Shown piece after piece: positions 51,445 to 63,894 of a stretch of 64,000 nucleotides of DNA. This DNA is from Acanthacorydalis orientalis. Taxonomy: Eukaryota > Arthropoda > Insecta > Megaloptera > Corydalidae. The position numbers and the translations under genes were made by a program. Position 1 is the first letter of the stretch; each line of letters opens with the position of its first letter. Below the pieces are notes generated by a model. That model was given only the letters and a program-made list of their open reading frames with translations, searched no databases and was not told where the DNA came from. The DNA is taken from assembly GCA_034766995.1 (NCBI GenBank), contig CM068323.1, positions 2,356,752 to 2,420,751 on the forward strand, read 5' to 3'.

Positions 51445-52078
51445 ATGCTGAACGTTTGGCATGCTGGCCTCTTCTACAAAAGCTTGTATATGTTGGTCTG
51501 CATGATAGAGTGATCCACCTTATGGCATCATATCTGTCGAGGTGCAGCTTTTACCTGAGCGTGAACGGGGCGAGGTCGAGTGTCAAATTCATGGAGGCTG
51601 ACGTACCGCAGAGTATCTGTATGTCAATGACACTACTAAAAGGATAAACCACTGCACTATACACGGATGACATCGCCATCGTTGCACAATTCTAGCAAAT
51701 AGGAATACTCCATACACGTCTTCAGCGCTATCTAAATGAACGCTGAGAGTATTATAACACCCGGTGAGTGAGAATAAACACAGGGAAGTGTGAGGTGCTC
51801 CTGTTCACCAAAAGGAACCTGTTGACATCCCCCACTGACCTGGACTTCCACAATACAACAATCAATTGGGTCTTTGATGCTAAATAGCTCAGAGTCACAA
51901 CTGACAGACAACCGACCTTCAAAAGGTATGCCGAAAATGTACTTGGCAAGGCTTCTGGACAGAAAAGCAGACGATACCCACTACTCAACCATCGGTCGCA
52001 ATTATCGCTGCGTTGTAAGCCTATGCTCTACACCGGTATAATACGACAGATATTGACATACGCGGCCTCGTCCTGGGC
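51445..52078 (+). pseudogene. Jockey-like RT palm and thumb remnant
   Basis: In several frames: NVWHAGLFYKSLYMLV (end of motif A), ARSSVKFMEADVPQSICMS (motif B region, PQGS degraded), LYTDDIAIVAQF (YxDD box present as YTDD), LDFHNTTINWVFDAKYLG, and NVLGKAS...RYPLLNHRSQLSLRCK with MLYTGIIRQILTYAASSW. This order matches the C-terminal half of a Jockey RT. It ends sharply at VTRVDDHGEG, where the 5' block of another Jockey-like copy begins. Confidence 0.8.
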
Positions 52079-52915
52079 AGTTACAAGGGTCGATGACCAT
52101 GGAGAAGGAGATTTCCCTCTAGTTATTGATCATTTTGAGAAAGGGGGGAGACTTCCAAAGTGTCCTCCTGACCTCCTTTTTAATACAAAAAGTTCTATAT
52201 GCATAAATAGGCATTATAAAATCGACGAAAAAATACGAGATGGTGATCTTTTAGTTGAATCTGTTAGCAATTAACAGCAAACAAACTGCTACAGATGATT
52301 ATGTTCTTTAGTATGGAATAAGTGTAACTCTGCATAAGACTCTCAATTCCAGTAAAGGAGTTATTACGTGCTTCGATCTCAACTATACTATCGAGGATAT
52401 CAAAGAGAATTTGGTAACTCAAGGAATGGTTGATGTATCCCGTATATTGACACGAAGAGATGGGAATTAAAACCCACACCATCCATCATACTTACTTTTA
52501 ATACGCCATTTCTCCTTCCAAACATCGACACAAGAATTCACTATTAAGAGTTCGACCTTACATGTTGAACCAGATGAGATGTTTCCATTGTCAGAAATTC
52601 GGTCATATTTCTGATCGATGCATTGCAAAAACCACAATTTGCACTTACGGCAAACCAGTTCACTTGGATTCCATCTGTACGGAACACATCCTGTGTGAAT
52701 TGTGGCGGAACCAATTCATCTCGCTCCTGCGATTGTCCAAAGTATAAGGAGGAACGTGGAATTCAAGAGATCAAAACCATTCAAAGGATCTTATCATGGA
52801 AACCAAAAAACTTTACATTCAAAGAACACCAGCTATGCTTCAAACATCTTTTGCTTATGCTGGTATCGCACTGGTCCCCAATCTGTGGTTCGTGGGCCCC
52901 CGGAGGATCATGAGT
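52079..52915 (+). pseudogene. Jockey-like ORF1 (gag) remnant with zinc knuckles
   Basis: Begins with the same 5' block as 43631-43730. Codons then decay until MLNQMRCFHCQKFGHISDRC (52562), a CX2CX4HX4C zinc knuckle. In the next frame a second knuckle, SVNCGG-type (CVNCGGTNSSRSCDCPKYKE), is followed by ERGIQEIKTIQRI. This is the end of a Jockey-type ORF1 nucleic-acid-binding protein. It directly follows an RT end, so the relic looks like the tail of one copy joined to the head of another. Confidence 0.78.
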
Positions 52916-53215
52916 AACATCTGATGGGTCTGCAAAAAATTATTTTTTCTAACAAATGTTTTACATTATGAACAGCCTTGAAGAATTACAACAGGCTATA
53001 CAGATCAACAATGCATCGTGACACATCGATATACAATAATATAAAAAATCAGTGCTCTTCTTTTACCGCTCAAATGCATTTCCTATCTTTCTCATTGTAC
53101 ACATTGTCGTGTTGTTTTAACTCGGTGATACAATGTGTTATCGATCTGTAGAAGGGGAATAGATAGACAAGCGATATACTATGTACTGCACGCATAAATT
53201 AAAGAGTTAAAGGGA
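52916..53215. other. AT-rich gap
   Basis: No recognised sequence. Confidence 0.3.
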
Positions 53216-53360
53216 TAATGCGCTAGTGAGAGCACTAGACAAAAACGATTTCGTCGCCGAACGCTGTCACTACAAGCGGCCTATCCTGCTGGTGGTGTAG
53301 TGCGAGGATCGAAGAGGAGTCCGCGAAACGGCACGCCAGCCGAACCATCCGAATCAGTAA
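53216..53360 (+). repeat. Leader/LTR-like repeat, copy 2
   Basis: GACAAAAACGATTTCGTCGC, CGAACGCTGTCACTACAAGC and GGTGTAGTGCGAGG resemble 21070-21160. It precedes the glycoprotein-like pseudogene, consistent with being a retroelement leader. Confidence 0.4.
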
Positions 53361-53417
53361 GAGGTTGCCTTCGCAGAATGAATTAGAAATCCACTGATTC
53401 TTCACTAGATACTAATG

Positions 53418-54403
53418 TAATAGATAAAGTATATCTGGGCAATTGACCGATAACATCCATTTGTGAACAATACCCACAAAGGATTAGAAGAAAATTCAGA
53501 CGATTCATTGAGACCTTATAATGTGCCAGAAAATTGGAAGATCATATATCAGATATCAGTCGGATATTAGATCAAGCATGTCCAACATACTATTTCGGTG
53601 TACACCATCAATATATAGGAATTAGACTGGTTCCAATTAGACATGGAAAAATGTTTGGATGTAGGGATATTCTATTAAGCCTTATTCGTTCTAACAGAAG
53701 AGTTTCATTAACCGAGGACCCTTCCGTATCTCACGGAACTTTCTCAATTGAGTTGCTTAACGATGTCGATAGATATGCCCTAACCTTTTGTAATTCCCTA
53801 GAACACCTGTGCGATAAAGACTCTGATGGTGTTCTCGACCACTTAGACTCAGAATTGAGTGTATCTCAAGATGTTCCAAAATCAAGACAGAAAAGATTTA
53901 TATTTACAGCGAGAGCTGTAGGAATAGCTGCTTTAGCATTGGTAAACAGGATACATAACACTGTTTCTCATCACGAATTAAAGAACCATATACATGATGT
54001 AGAGGACAGAATCTACAAACTTGCTCGATCTAACCAAGATTAATATGAGGTAATGCATCGTTCGCAAAGCTATCTGAAGATGAATATGTAGCTATTCGGA
54101 ATGTCATTTCAGGATTGATTGAGCAGACCGAACAAGCTGACTGCCTATTATTCAACAGCCGACTGGATGAGTACATCAACTATGCACTACACACTAGAGA
54201 AAAGATACTAAATGTTATAGATAAAAGTATATCTGAGCAATTGACCAACAACATCCATTTGTCAACAATACTCAGAGAAGATTAGAAGAAAATTCAGACG
54301 GTTCATTGAGACCTTATAATATGCCAGAAGGTCGAAAGAACATTTTATCAGATTCGAGCATGCGCAACATACTATTTCGGTGTACATCATCAATATCTAG
54401 GAT
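53418..54403 (+). pseudogene. Glycoprotein-like gene relic with partial duplication
   Basis: Frame 53534-54043 (169 codons) has an acidic, cysteine-containing first part and a basic RQKR motif near codon 117, followed by a hydrophobic, alanine-rich stretch and a helical region. That layout, a furin-type site followed by a fusion-peptide-like segment and a coiled coil, resembles envelope glycoproteins captured by insect LTR elements, though I cannot name the family. After a frameshift at about 54045 the helical region continues to about 54280. The first 200 bp (53418-53620) recur at 54208-54403. Inactive and incomplete; no transmembrane anchor seen. Confidence 0.45.
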
Positions 54404-54432
54404 GATATGGTTGTAAGTTAAAATTATGATAA

Positions 54433-55945
54433 TTGTCAGATATCCTTATTAATGCAGAAAGTGTTTACAATTATGATCAGGACAATAGTGATAGTAGCAG
54501 TGATATTGAGAATCATGAAACAAGGCGACCTTGTGTAATGACTATTCCTTTATCCGCTGAATCTGATGATAAAATGGACATTGAAACCAAGTGGACAGAT
54601 AATGATACTCCTAGAATAAGTGAATATTTTGAAAATATTCACGGAGTAAAAATATTTCCCCAAAATTGCGAGCACATTGCAGAAGCCGCAGAATGGTTTA
54701 TGGAAGATGTACAATAAAATTGCCGGAGAAATGAATCGATATTATGAGCAAACCTAACATAAATATAAAGAATTTACTCCAAAATGGATCAATGTAACAA
54801 TGGGAGAATTGAAATTAATTTTCACACTTATTACACTAATGGTACAAGTGTGGAAGAATAAGTTGGTGGATTACTGGTTTAAAAATAAACTAATCGATTC
54901 ACCAATTTTTGCAAAAACAATGAGTTGCAATTGATTCATGCAAGTTCTCACGTTTTTGAATTTCAATGATAATGAAAAAATAATAAAAAAATACTGGCCG
55001 ATTAGCGAAGGTGCAATGGCTTTTAGATTATTTTTTAAATAAGTTTAAAACCATATATATTCCAAGACAAAATATCTCGTTGGGTAAAGGGATGATTCTT
55101 TGGCAGGGTAAATTATTTAAGGCTTATAACTCGAGTAAGATTGTAAAATATGATATTCTAATTCGAATGGTATGTCAATCAATCACAGGATACATCTCCT
55201 ATTTTCAAATTTATTCAGGTAATGAGTGAAAATTAGAAGATACTCTTACATTTCTTCTCGGTCTATTATCTGGCAAGTGGTACACATATATGGACAACTT
55301 CTATACCAGTGTCAAACTGACAGAAAAATTAATTTGCGTTAAATTTAGAATATGTGGAACTATTGGAATAAACAGAAGTTTACTGGGTTATTTGAAGAAA
55401 TTGAGACTTGGACCACTATAATCGGCATTTAAATGAAAAAAAGTTTTGTTACAAATGTGAAAAAACAAAATAAATGTGATGTGAGAATAATATCTACAAT
55501 CCACAATTCAAAAATTGTTACCACAGCTAACCGGGATAGAAGAACGTGGTTGCATATCAAAAAGCCTAAATGTATAATTGATTATAACAAATTTACGAAA
55601 GGTGTTAATCATCCTGATCCACAACTAGTCTTTTATTCCATATTTAGGAAGACACAAAAATGGAACAAGAAAGTAGCTCTATATTTTTTTAATTATGCAT
55701 TTTTTAATGCTTTTTGCGTGTATAAAAAATTATATCCCTCAAATCAAATGAAACATGAGGGATTTTTACTCAATATTGTAAAATTATGGCTTACTAGGCC
55801 TAATGATGAACCAGCTGGTGCCCTCTAATTCACCGCAACCTTCAACTGAATCTGTATCTTATGATCCAAAATTGAAAATAACACATATTAGAAAAATTGT
55901 AAGTTCAAAAACAAAGAAATACAGAAGGCTTCGATCTGTACAGTA
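54433..55945 (+). pseudogene. PiggyBac transposase pseudogene, near full length
   Basis: Order: acidic leader (54433-54717, YDQDNSDSSSDIENHETRRP), then MxxYxE and KEFTPKWINVTMGELKLIFT, WFKNKLIDSPIFAKTM, FLNFNDNEKI, then 55011-55229 with LLDYFLNKFKTIYIPRQNIS, LGKGMILWQGKLF (first catalytic region; the usual DExMxxxKGR reads GKGMILWQGK) and YDILIRMVCQSITGYISYFQ, then TFLLGLLSGKWYTYMDNFYT (second catalytic region with DNFYTS), and 55433-55828 with CIIDYNKFTKGVN and WNKKVALYFFNYAFFNAFCV. Stops and frameshifts occur at several points, the first catalytic aspartate region is altered, and the cysteine-rich tail is missing. Confidence 0.85.
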
Positions 55946-57614
55946 ATTGGTCGTGAACTCATAAATATGTACAAATTTATATACTTCTATTCAGTAAAAT
56001 AAATGTTTTCGTTTGTACCCAAATGTAATTTTATTTAGGCTATTCAATATTTTCATCATAAATCATAAACATTCTAATTGATATGTTATAAACATGATAT
56101 TTTTATAGACACAAAACCTGTCATTTTTCCCATTGGAACATTTACTGTATATTAAGTTTCTATTTCAATGATTTCGGACAAATTCGTACTGATTTGCATG
56201 GGTTTTGACATATAAACTGGAGAATCAAGTGTGGTCGTTAAGGTGTTAAGAAAAAGAACGACATCATTCTATTCCTATATGTCTATAGTATCGATATATT
56301 GCTGTTATTACTTAGCTTACGCTCCACCGATCCACCGTACGGGAGTCGCAACATCTCTTATATGCTAGGCGAGACTACTCCAAACATCGACTCCTTTCTG
56401 AACTGATGTGCAACTGAAACCCGTAGCATGAGAGAAACGCAGGTGCAAAGATAACATATGACAAACATTCATGCTTCTGAATAATTATAATAATGCTTAA
56501 CTAAAATCTTCACCTGCAAAAAATACAGACATACTAACCTATGATTGAGTGTGTCGCACTCGTTAATTTCTCCATCTTGGACAGGAATCAAAATCGGTAA
56601 AAAAAATATTATTATAGGTCTCATGTTCAGCATATGATGTACTGTAGATGAAAGTGCTGCTTTGAGGAATTCCAGTCTTGTAGTGTCTATTGCTTATCCA
56701 TTTGTAAATATGTGTTTAATTAGAAACGTGAATGCAGATGCTGAAGCAAAATTGGAATAGTAAATTATAATAGTAATATAACTGCAAACAAAAAAACTAT
56801 TACAAAAACACCTGTTACAGTTCTACAGGTACCAATCGCATTTAGATTGTTGGAATAAATATGTTACAAAACGTACCATCTTTCACATTTTCCTTGCTAG
56901 ATCGGTATAAAAAATGCCATAGTATCTTATATTCAGCATTGGATTTAGTATTAAAGAGCTGCTTTTGATGAATGTCAGTATTGTAGTATATGTTGCTGTT
57001 CCATCTTATAGTTGTGTACTTTGATGTATGAAATCATGTACTAGAAAAACAGGAATAGAAAATGACCACCTTCATATGAATATAAATTGATGAAATAAAC
57101 TAAGGTCAACTGAAAATATTTACAGATAGTTTTCACCGTAAGAATTTTGCGATGAAAATTTTATTATGAAACATACTTTTTTATAACTTTTTTCTGGAAA
57201 TCATGCAATATGACGTCCGTACGGTGTCTTATATTCCAAAATGGATTCATAGTAAACGAATCAACTGCTTGTGATGAATTTCAATATTACTTTCTGTACG
57301 GGCTCTCCATATATTAATTTTGAATTTAATCGAATTAAGAATGTAGGAACTAAAAATGAATAAAAATATTAACGAACAGCAAAACATGTATGGTTAAATT
57401 GATAGATATCAGAAAACTTCTTTTGAAATTTTTATGTGTGTGTGCATAAGTGCGTGTGCTCGTTTGTACATACGTGTTGTGCGCGTACGAATGTGTTTGT
57501 GACACAATAGGCGATTGCTGACTAGGTTTAGTTATATTGTAGTTTAGTTTATTTGGAAGGTAAAATATGTTCATTCCCGTTTTTGAAAATTTCCAAGCTT
57601 CACACGTCATGTAT
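55946..57614. other. AT-rich gap
   Basis: About 1.7 kb without a recognised gene. A short GT/TG-rich stretch lies at 57430-57500. Frames here (for example 57350-57610 on the minus strand) are low in complexity. Confidence 0.35.
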
Positions 57615-58505
57615 CAGGGCGGTCAAAGTAACATAGCAAAATATGAGCCTGCTATTTAATTTTGCGGACTTAAATAGATGGCGGTAGTTGTTCGATTTGT
57701 AAGTTATTTTATGTATCGTTTTACTATTGGCAGAAAACATGAACAAATATAAATGCCTCTGATTGGTCGAACAAAAATTGTTTTCTTAGCAAAACAATGT
57801 TTACAATTTCGTTTGTTTAATATTGTTTATTATCGCTGTTTTCACACTGTGAGAATGAATTTTGCTCGGCGTATTTGCTACATTTGCGATGTCCCGAGAG
57901 ATAAATTATTTTATTGCCGAAGGACGAAAAGCAGGTGAGTTATATTTTAATTTTGTTAACATTCATTGTTAATAGTTATTTATGTGTAATTATGTTTGTA
58001 TCGTAGAGCACGACTATTGCTTCAAGCAATGGGAATTGGTGAAGAACATGCGATGCTGCATCAAAAATGATGAGATTATGTAGCCATCATTTTAAAAGAA
58101 GCAACTTTACCGATCCCCTACAAAGCTGCTTAAATAGATCAGCCGTCCCCTCTTTGTGCTTGGAGGGACAGGTATAAAATGTTTTCTATTTGTTAACATC
58201 ATCTACATCTGTTAAAAATAAATAAAGTGGTTTATTAGATATGGTTTTGAAAAATAAAAATTTTTCAAAATCATGCTATGTGAGACATTGATCCGAAAGT
58301 ACCTAATTTGTTTTTGAGTAGCGACAAACATTTGTATAATACGTGCTATTTAAATTTTAGCCACGGTCTGCAGTGTTTCCATCAACCAGCACGATGGAAA
58401 CACCGATTGCTCCTACCATTGCAGATGAGATCGATCTACCAGTAACTGTAAGTATTCACAACTTTAATATTATAATTTATTTTGTAAAATTATAAAAAAT
58501 TCTAT
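57615..58505 (+). mobile_element. P-like element 5' end with THAP exons
   Basis: Begins CAGGGCGGTCAAAGTAACAT, the complement of the right ends of copies A, B and E, so this copy is in plus orientation. It ends abruptly near 58505 and is followed by a non-LTR tail. Three exon-like blocks with GT/AG borders are present (next entry). The transposase part is missing. Confidence 0.78.
57855..58447 (+). pseudogene. THAP-domain exons of the P-like transposase
   Basis: Exon 1 (57855-57934) MNFARRICYICDVPRDKLFY with CxxC zinc ligands, donor GTGAGT. Exon 2 (58008-58171), acceptor ATCGTAG, opening RARLLLQAMGIGEEH; then, past a frame break, LCSHHFKRSNFTDP, which supplies the later C/H ligands and the HF motif, donor GTATAA. 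Exon 3 (58361-58447) PRSAVFPSTSTMETPIAPTI followed by ADEIDLPVT, donor GTAAGT. The C2CH pattern (CxxC...CxxHF...P) identifies a THAP finger, which recognises transposon ends in P elements. The stop in exon 2 makes this copy inactive, but exon borders are conserved with the minus-strand copies. Confidence 0.72.
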
Positions 58506-58516
58506 TATAATCATTC

Positions 58517-58622
58517 ATAACAAGCCAAGGCTTAGACCCCGTACCAACTTCCGCACCCATCAATGTGTACAAACCCACATGATGTATTTATTCCAGTCAA
58601 TAAAATTATATTTGATTTTGAT
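58517..58622 (+). mobile_element. Solo 3' tail of a non-LTR element
   Basis: GGCTTAGACCCCGTACCAAC, ATGTGTAC and TCAATAAAATTATATTTGAT match the last 100 bp of the non-LTR copy at 32815-34280 (minus strand). Extreme 5' truncation is common for these elements. It ends in TTTGATTTTGATTTG, a short repeated tail. Confidence 0.78.
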
Positions 58623-58626
58623 TTGA

Positions 58627-59386
58627 GAATAATATCTGGTAGTGCATTTTTCATGGTGGGAGTGAGTTTTTTTTAACGGTGTTGCTAAGTGATTTGGCAT
58701 CAACTTGGCAGTGATTGGATGGAATGAAATTCGTTACACATTTGTTGATTGCATCATACATAGAGTGGTGTCGATATCTCAATAGTGGACATAGTGGACA
58801 GCAGATCAGTCTTATTCTATGATTGATAGTTGGACACTGAATATAAGCAGAGAATGTTTCTTTCAAATAGTCATCCATGAGTTTAATAATTGTGTTTTCC
58901 GACATAATTTTAGTGCACTTTAACAATTAATTCTTTCGGTCGTTTTATTTTCTTTAATGTACTGTCAAATCAGACAAAGTGAAACCAGTGTTGTATATTT
59001 TATGTATAAAATTTAATATTTTTCGTGTTGTGTAGTGAAATGTTTAATTGTCGACAAAATAATCCATTTTGTAAAGGTTTTCGATACTTTCATTATTGTA
59101 AATTTATTTCGGTACGTTTTGTTGTTCAATATTCATATCATTTTTCTGAATATGAAACGTATTCTAATTCAAAATTATGTTTTTGACAATGAACTATTTT
59201 AATTTCTTATATGTGCGGTAGTCATATTGTGATGTTGATTTACAAAACAATATAAAGTGTTATGACTATGACCGATACTTTCTTAAACAGTACAATAGTT
59301 AGTAGCAGATAAAATCATTTCCAATAAAGAAATTGTGTTTGATAGACAATTTAAACAATAACGTATTAATTGGACGTTAAGTACTG

Positions 59387-59445
<59 letters not shown>

Positions 59446-59587
59446 AAATATTCTATAACTGATTGTTAATTGCAGATACTTTATCTATGGTGTTAATACA
59501 TTTTGATTATTAGTGACATTGACTGGTATTTTAGAATTCTGAATTATTTATTCTAGAATATTCCATAATTGATTGTTGATAATTTTA

Positions 59588-59647
<60 letters not shown>

Positions 59648-61417
59648 GAAAAGGAGAATAATATCTGGTAGTGCATTGGTGCGAGTGAGTTTTTTTAACA
59701 CTGTGCTATTTTTTAATTCTCAATCATTTATTCAAGAATATTCGATAACTGATTGTTGATAATTTATATATATATATATATACACATAGAAAAGGAAAAT
59801 AATATCTGGTAATGCATTGGCGGGAGTGAGTTTTTTTAACGGTGTTGCTATGATTTTGCATCAACTCAGCAGTGATTGGATGGAATGAAATTCGTTAGAC
59901 ATTTGTTGATTGCATCATACATACTGGTGTCTACATCTCAATAGTGGACAGCAGATCAGTCTTATTCTATGGTTGATAGTTGAACACTGAATATGAGCAG
60001 TGTTTCTTTCAAAATAGTCATCCATGAGTTTAATAATTGTGTTTTCCGACATAATTTTAGTGCACTTTAACAATTAATTCTTTCGGTCGTTTTATTTTCT
60101 TTAATGTACTGTCAAATCAGACAAAGGCAAACCAGTGTTGTATATCTTGTGTAGAAAGTTTGATATTTTTTCGTGTTGTCTAGTGAAATGTGTAATTGTC
60201 GATTTTCATAAACAACTTTGTATATCTTCTCGTTACATTCATTATTGTAAATTTCTTTCGGTACGTTTTGTTGTTCTACATTCATGTCATTTTTCTTAAT
60301 ATTAAACATATTCTCGTTCAAAATTATATTTTTCGCAATGAACTGTTTTAATTTTTTATGTATGGTAGTTACACTGTGATTGTGATTCAGTTTTTCATAA
60401 ACGTGGACTCAAGTGATTGTGTTAGTTTTATTTTACTGCGAATAATTCAACAGTACGCGCATTAAAGGGCGAGTCTTTTTTGAATAATACTTTTGTATTT
60501 GAGCATCGAATTTCATCAAATCGCTGATAATCAGTTTTCATTGTAAGTTGAAATTATTTTAAAAAGATACGTAATAATTTATCAATTGTTAAGAAAAATT
60601 AATACAAATAATAATTATTCTCTTTCGAAATGAAATAAAACTTTTTTGTTTTCTTCATTGTTTTCATATTTCTTTGAGCACTTTAATGAGATCTTAGTTT
60701 AATTGTTAAAGATATTATAATAACTGATTGAAACAAAAAGAGAGTAAATGCATTATGATTCTGTTGGGTTTTTGATATCAAAAAAAAGATAGTTATATTA
60801 TTAATTCATTTATGATCTTAAAAATATTATTTTTGTAGAACCAAGTGCACCTCAATGATAGTTATAACTTTTTTGTTGTAATTAAATAATTATATCCAGT
60901 AATTGGAGCATTAAAGTAACATTATAGTCTATTTATATTTTTTAAAACAAGTCCTTTCAAAAAAATAAATTCACACCATCTTTTTTCAGTGTAAACACTC
61001 ATAATTATATTATTGTAGTGATTCAATGCAGTAGTATAAATAAAAATAAGTAGAAAGATCTACCGATATTTATACATTATAGATTCGATAATATTTAAAA
61101 TGATGATTGTTTATATTGAGTGCATTATTTTAGAATTCTAAAACATTATTCGATAAACTGATTGTTGATAATTTTTGATTATTTATATTGACTGTGCTAT
61201 TTTAGAATTGTCAATCATTTATTCAATAATTAATTATTGATACATTTTGATTGCTATTTATATTGACTGCATTAATTTAGAATTCTCAAGCATATTTATT
61301 CAAGAATATTTGATAACTGATTGTTGATACATTTTGATTGTTATTTATATTCACTGTGCTATTTTTTAATTCTCAATCATTTATTCAAGAATATTCGATA
61401 ACTGATTGTTGATAATT

Positions 61418-61449
<32 letters not shown>

Positions 61450-63849
61450 GAAAAGGAGAATAATATCTGGTAATGCATTGGTGGGAGTGAGTTTTTTTAA
61501 CGGTGTTGCTATGATTTTGCATCAACTCAGCAGTGATTGGATGGAATGAAATTCGTTAGACATTTGTTGATTGCATCATACATACTGGTGTCTACATCTC
61601 AATAGTGGACAGCAGATCAGTCTTATTCTATGGTTGATAGTTGAACACTGAATATGAGCAGTGTTTCTTTCAAAATAGTCATCCATGAGTTTAATAATTG
61701 TGTTTTCCGACATAATTTTAGTGCACTTTAACAATTAATTCTTTCGGTCGTTTTATTTTCTTTAATGTACTGTCAAATCAGACAAAGTGAAACCAGTGTT
61801 GTATATTTTATGTATAAAATTTGATATGTTTCGTGTTGTGTAGTGAAATGTTTAATTGTCGATTTTCTAAACCATTTTGTATGTTTTCGTTACTTTCATT
61901 ATTGTAAATTAATTTCTGTCCGTTTTGTTGTGCTACATTCATATCATTTTTCTTAATATTAAACATTTTCTCGTTCAAAATTATATTTTTGATAATTAAA
62001 AGTTTTATATTTTTATATGTGCGGTACTTATACTGTGATTGTGATTCAGTTTTTTTATAAACTTGGACTCAAGTGATTGTGTTAGTTTCATTTTATTTTG
62101 GATAATTCTGCAGTACGCGCATAAAAGGGTGAGTCTTTTTTAAAAAATACTTTTGTATTCGAGCATTGACTTTCGTCAAAACGCTGATAATCAGTTTTCA
62201 TTGTAAGTTGAAATTATTTTAAAAAGATACGTAATAATTTATCAATTGTTAAGAAAAATTAATACAAATAATAATTATTCTCTTTCGAAATGAAATAAAA
62301 CTTTTTTGTTTTCTTCATTGTTTTCATATTTCTTTGAGCACTTTAATGAGATCTTAGTTTAATTGTTAAAGATATTATAATAACTGATTGAAACAAAAAG
62401 AGAGTAAATGCATTAAGATTCTGTTGGGTTTTTGATATCAAAAAAAAGATAGTTATATTATTAATTCATTTATGATCTTAAAAATATTATTTTTGTAGAA
62501 CCAAGTGCACCTCAATGATAGTTATAACTTTTTTGTTGTAATTAAATAATTATATCCAGTAATTGGAGCATTAAAGTAACATAGTCTATTTATATTTTTT
62601 AAAACAAGTCCTTTCAAAAAAATAAATTCACACCATCTTTTTTCAGTGTAAACACTCATAATTATATTATTGTAGTGATTCAATGCAGTAGTATAAATAA
62701 AAATAAGTAGAAAGATCTACCGATATTTGTACATTATAGATTCGATAATATTTAAAATGATGATTGTTTATATTGAGTGCATTATTTTAGAATTCTAAAA
62801 CATTATTCGATAAACTGATTGTTGATAATTTTTGATTATTTATATTGACTGTGCTATTTTAGAATTGTCAATCATTTATTCAATAATTAATTATTGATAC
62901 ATTTTGATTGCTATTTATATTGACTGCATTAATTTAGAATTCTCAAGCATATTTATTCAAGAATATTTGATAACTGATTGTTGATACATTTTGATTGTTA
63001 TTTATATTCACTGTGCTATTTTTTAATTCTCAATCATTTATTCAAGAATATTCGATAACTGATTGTTGATAATTTATATATATATATATATATATATACA
63101 CATAGAAAAGGAGAATAATATCTGGTAATGCATTGGTGGGAGTGAGTTTTTTTAACGGTGTTGCTATGATTTTGCATCAACTCAGCAGTGATTGGATGGA
63201 ATGAAATTCATTAGACATTTGTTGATTGCATCATACATACTGGTGTCTACATCTCAATAGTGGACAGCAGATCAGTCTTATTCTATGGTTGATAGTTGAA
63301 CACTGAATATGAGCAGTGTTTCTTTCAAAATAGTCATCCATGAGTTTAATAATTGTGTTTTCCGACATAATTTTAGTGCACTTTAACAATTAATTCTTTC
63401 GGTCGTTTTATTTTCTTTAATGTACTGTCAAATCAGACAAAGTGAAACCAGTGTTGTATATTTTATGTATAAAATTTAATATTTTTCGTGTTGTGTAGTG
63501 AAATGTTTAATTGTCGACAAAATAATCCATTTTGTAAAGGTTTTCGATACTTTCATTATTGTAAATTTATTTCGGTACGTTTTGTTGTTCAATATTCATA
63601 TCATTTTTCTGAATATGAAACGTATTCTAATTCAAAATTATGTTTTTGACAATGAACTATTTTAATTTCTTATATGTGCGGTAGTCATATTGTGATGTTG
63701 ATTTACAAAACAATATAAAGTGTTATGACTATGACCGATACTTTCTTAAACAGTACAATAGTTAGTAGCAGATAAAATCATTTCCAATAAAGAAATTGTG
63801 TTTGATAGACAATTTAAACAATAACGTATTAATTGGACGTTAAGTACTG

Positions 63850-63894
<45 letters not shown>

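Noticed and set aside
58651..58926. 91-codon minus-strand frame in the tandem array
   Set aside because: Other near-identical units have small insertions and deletions in the same place, so the frame is not conserved.
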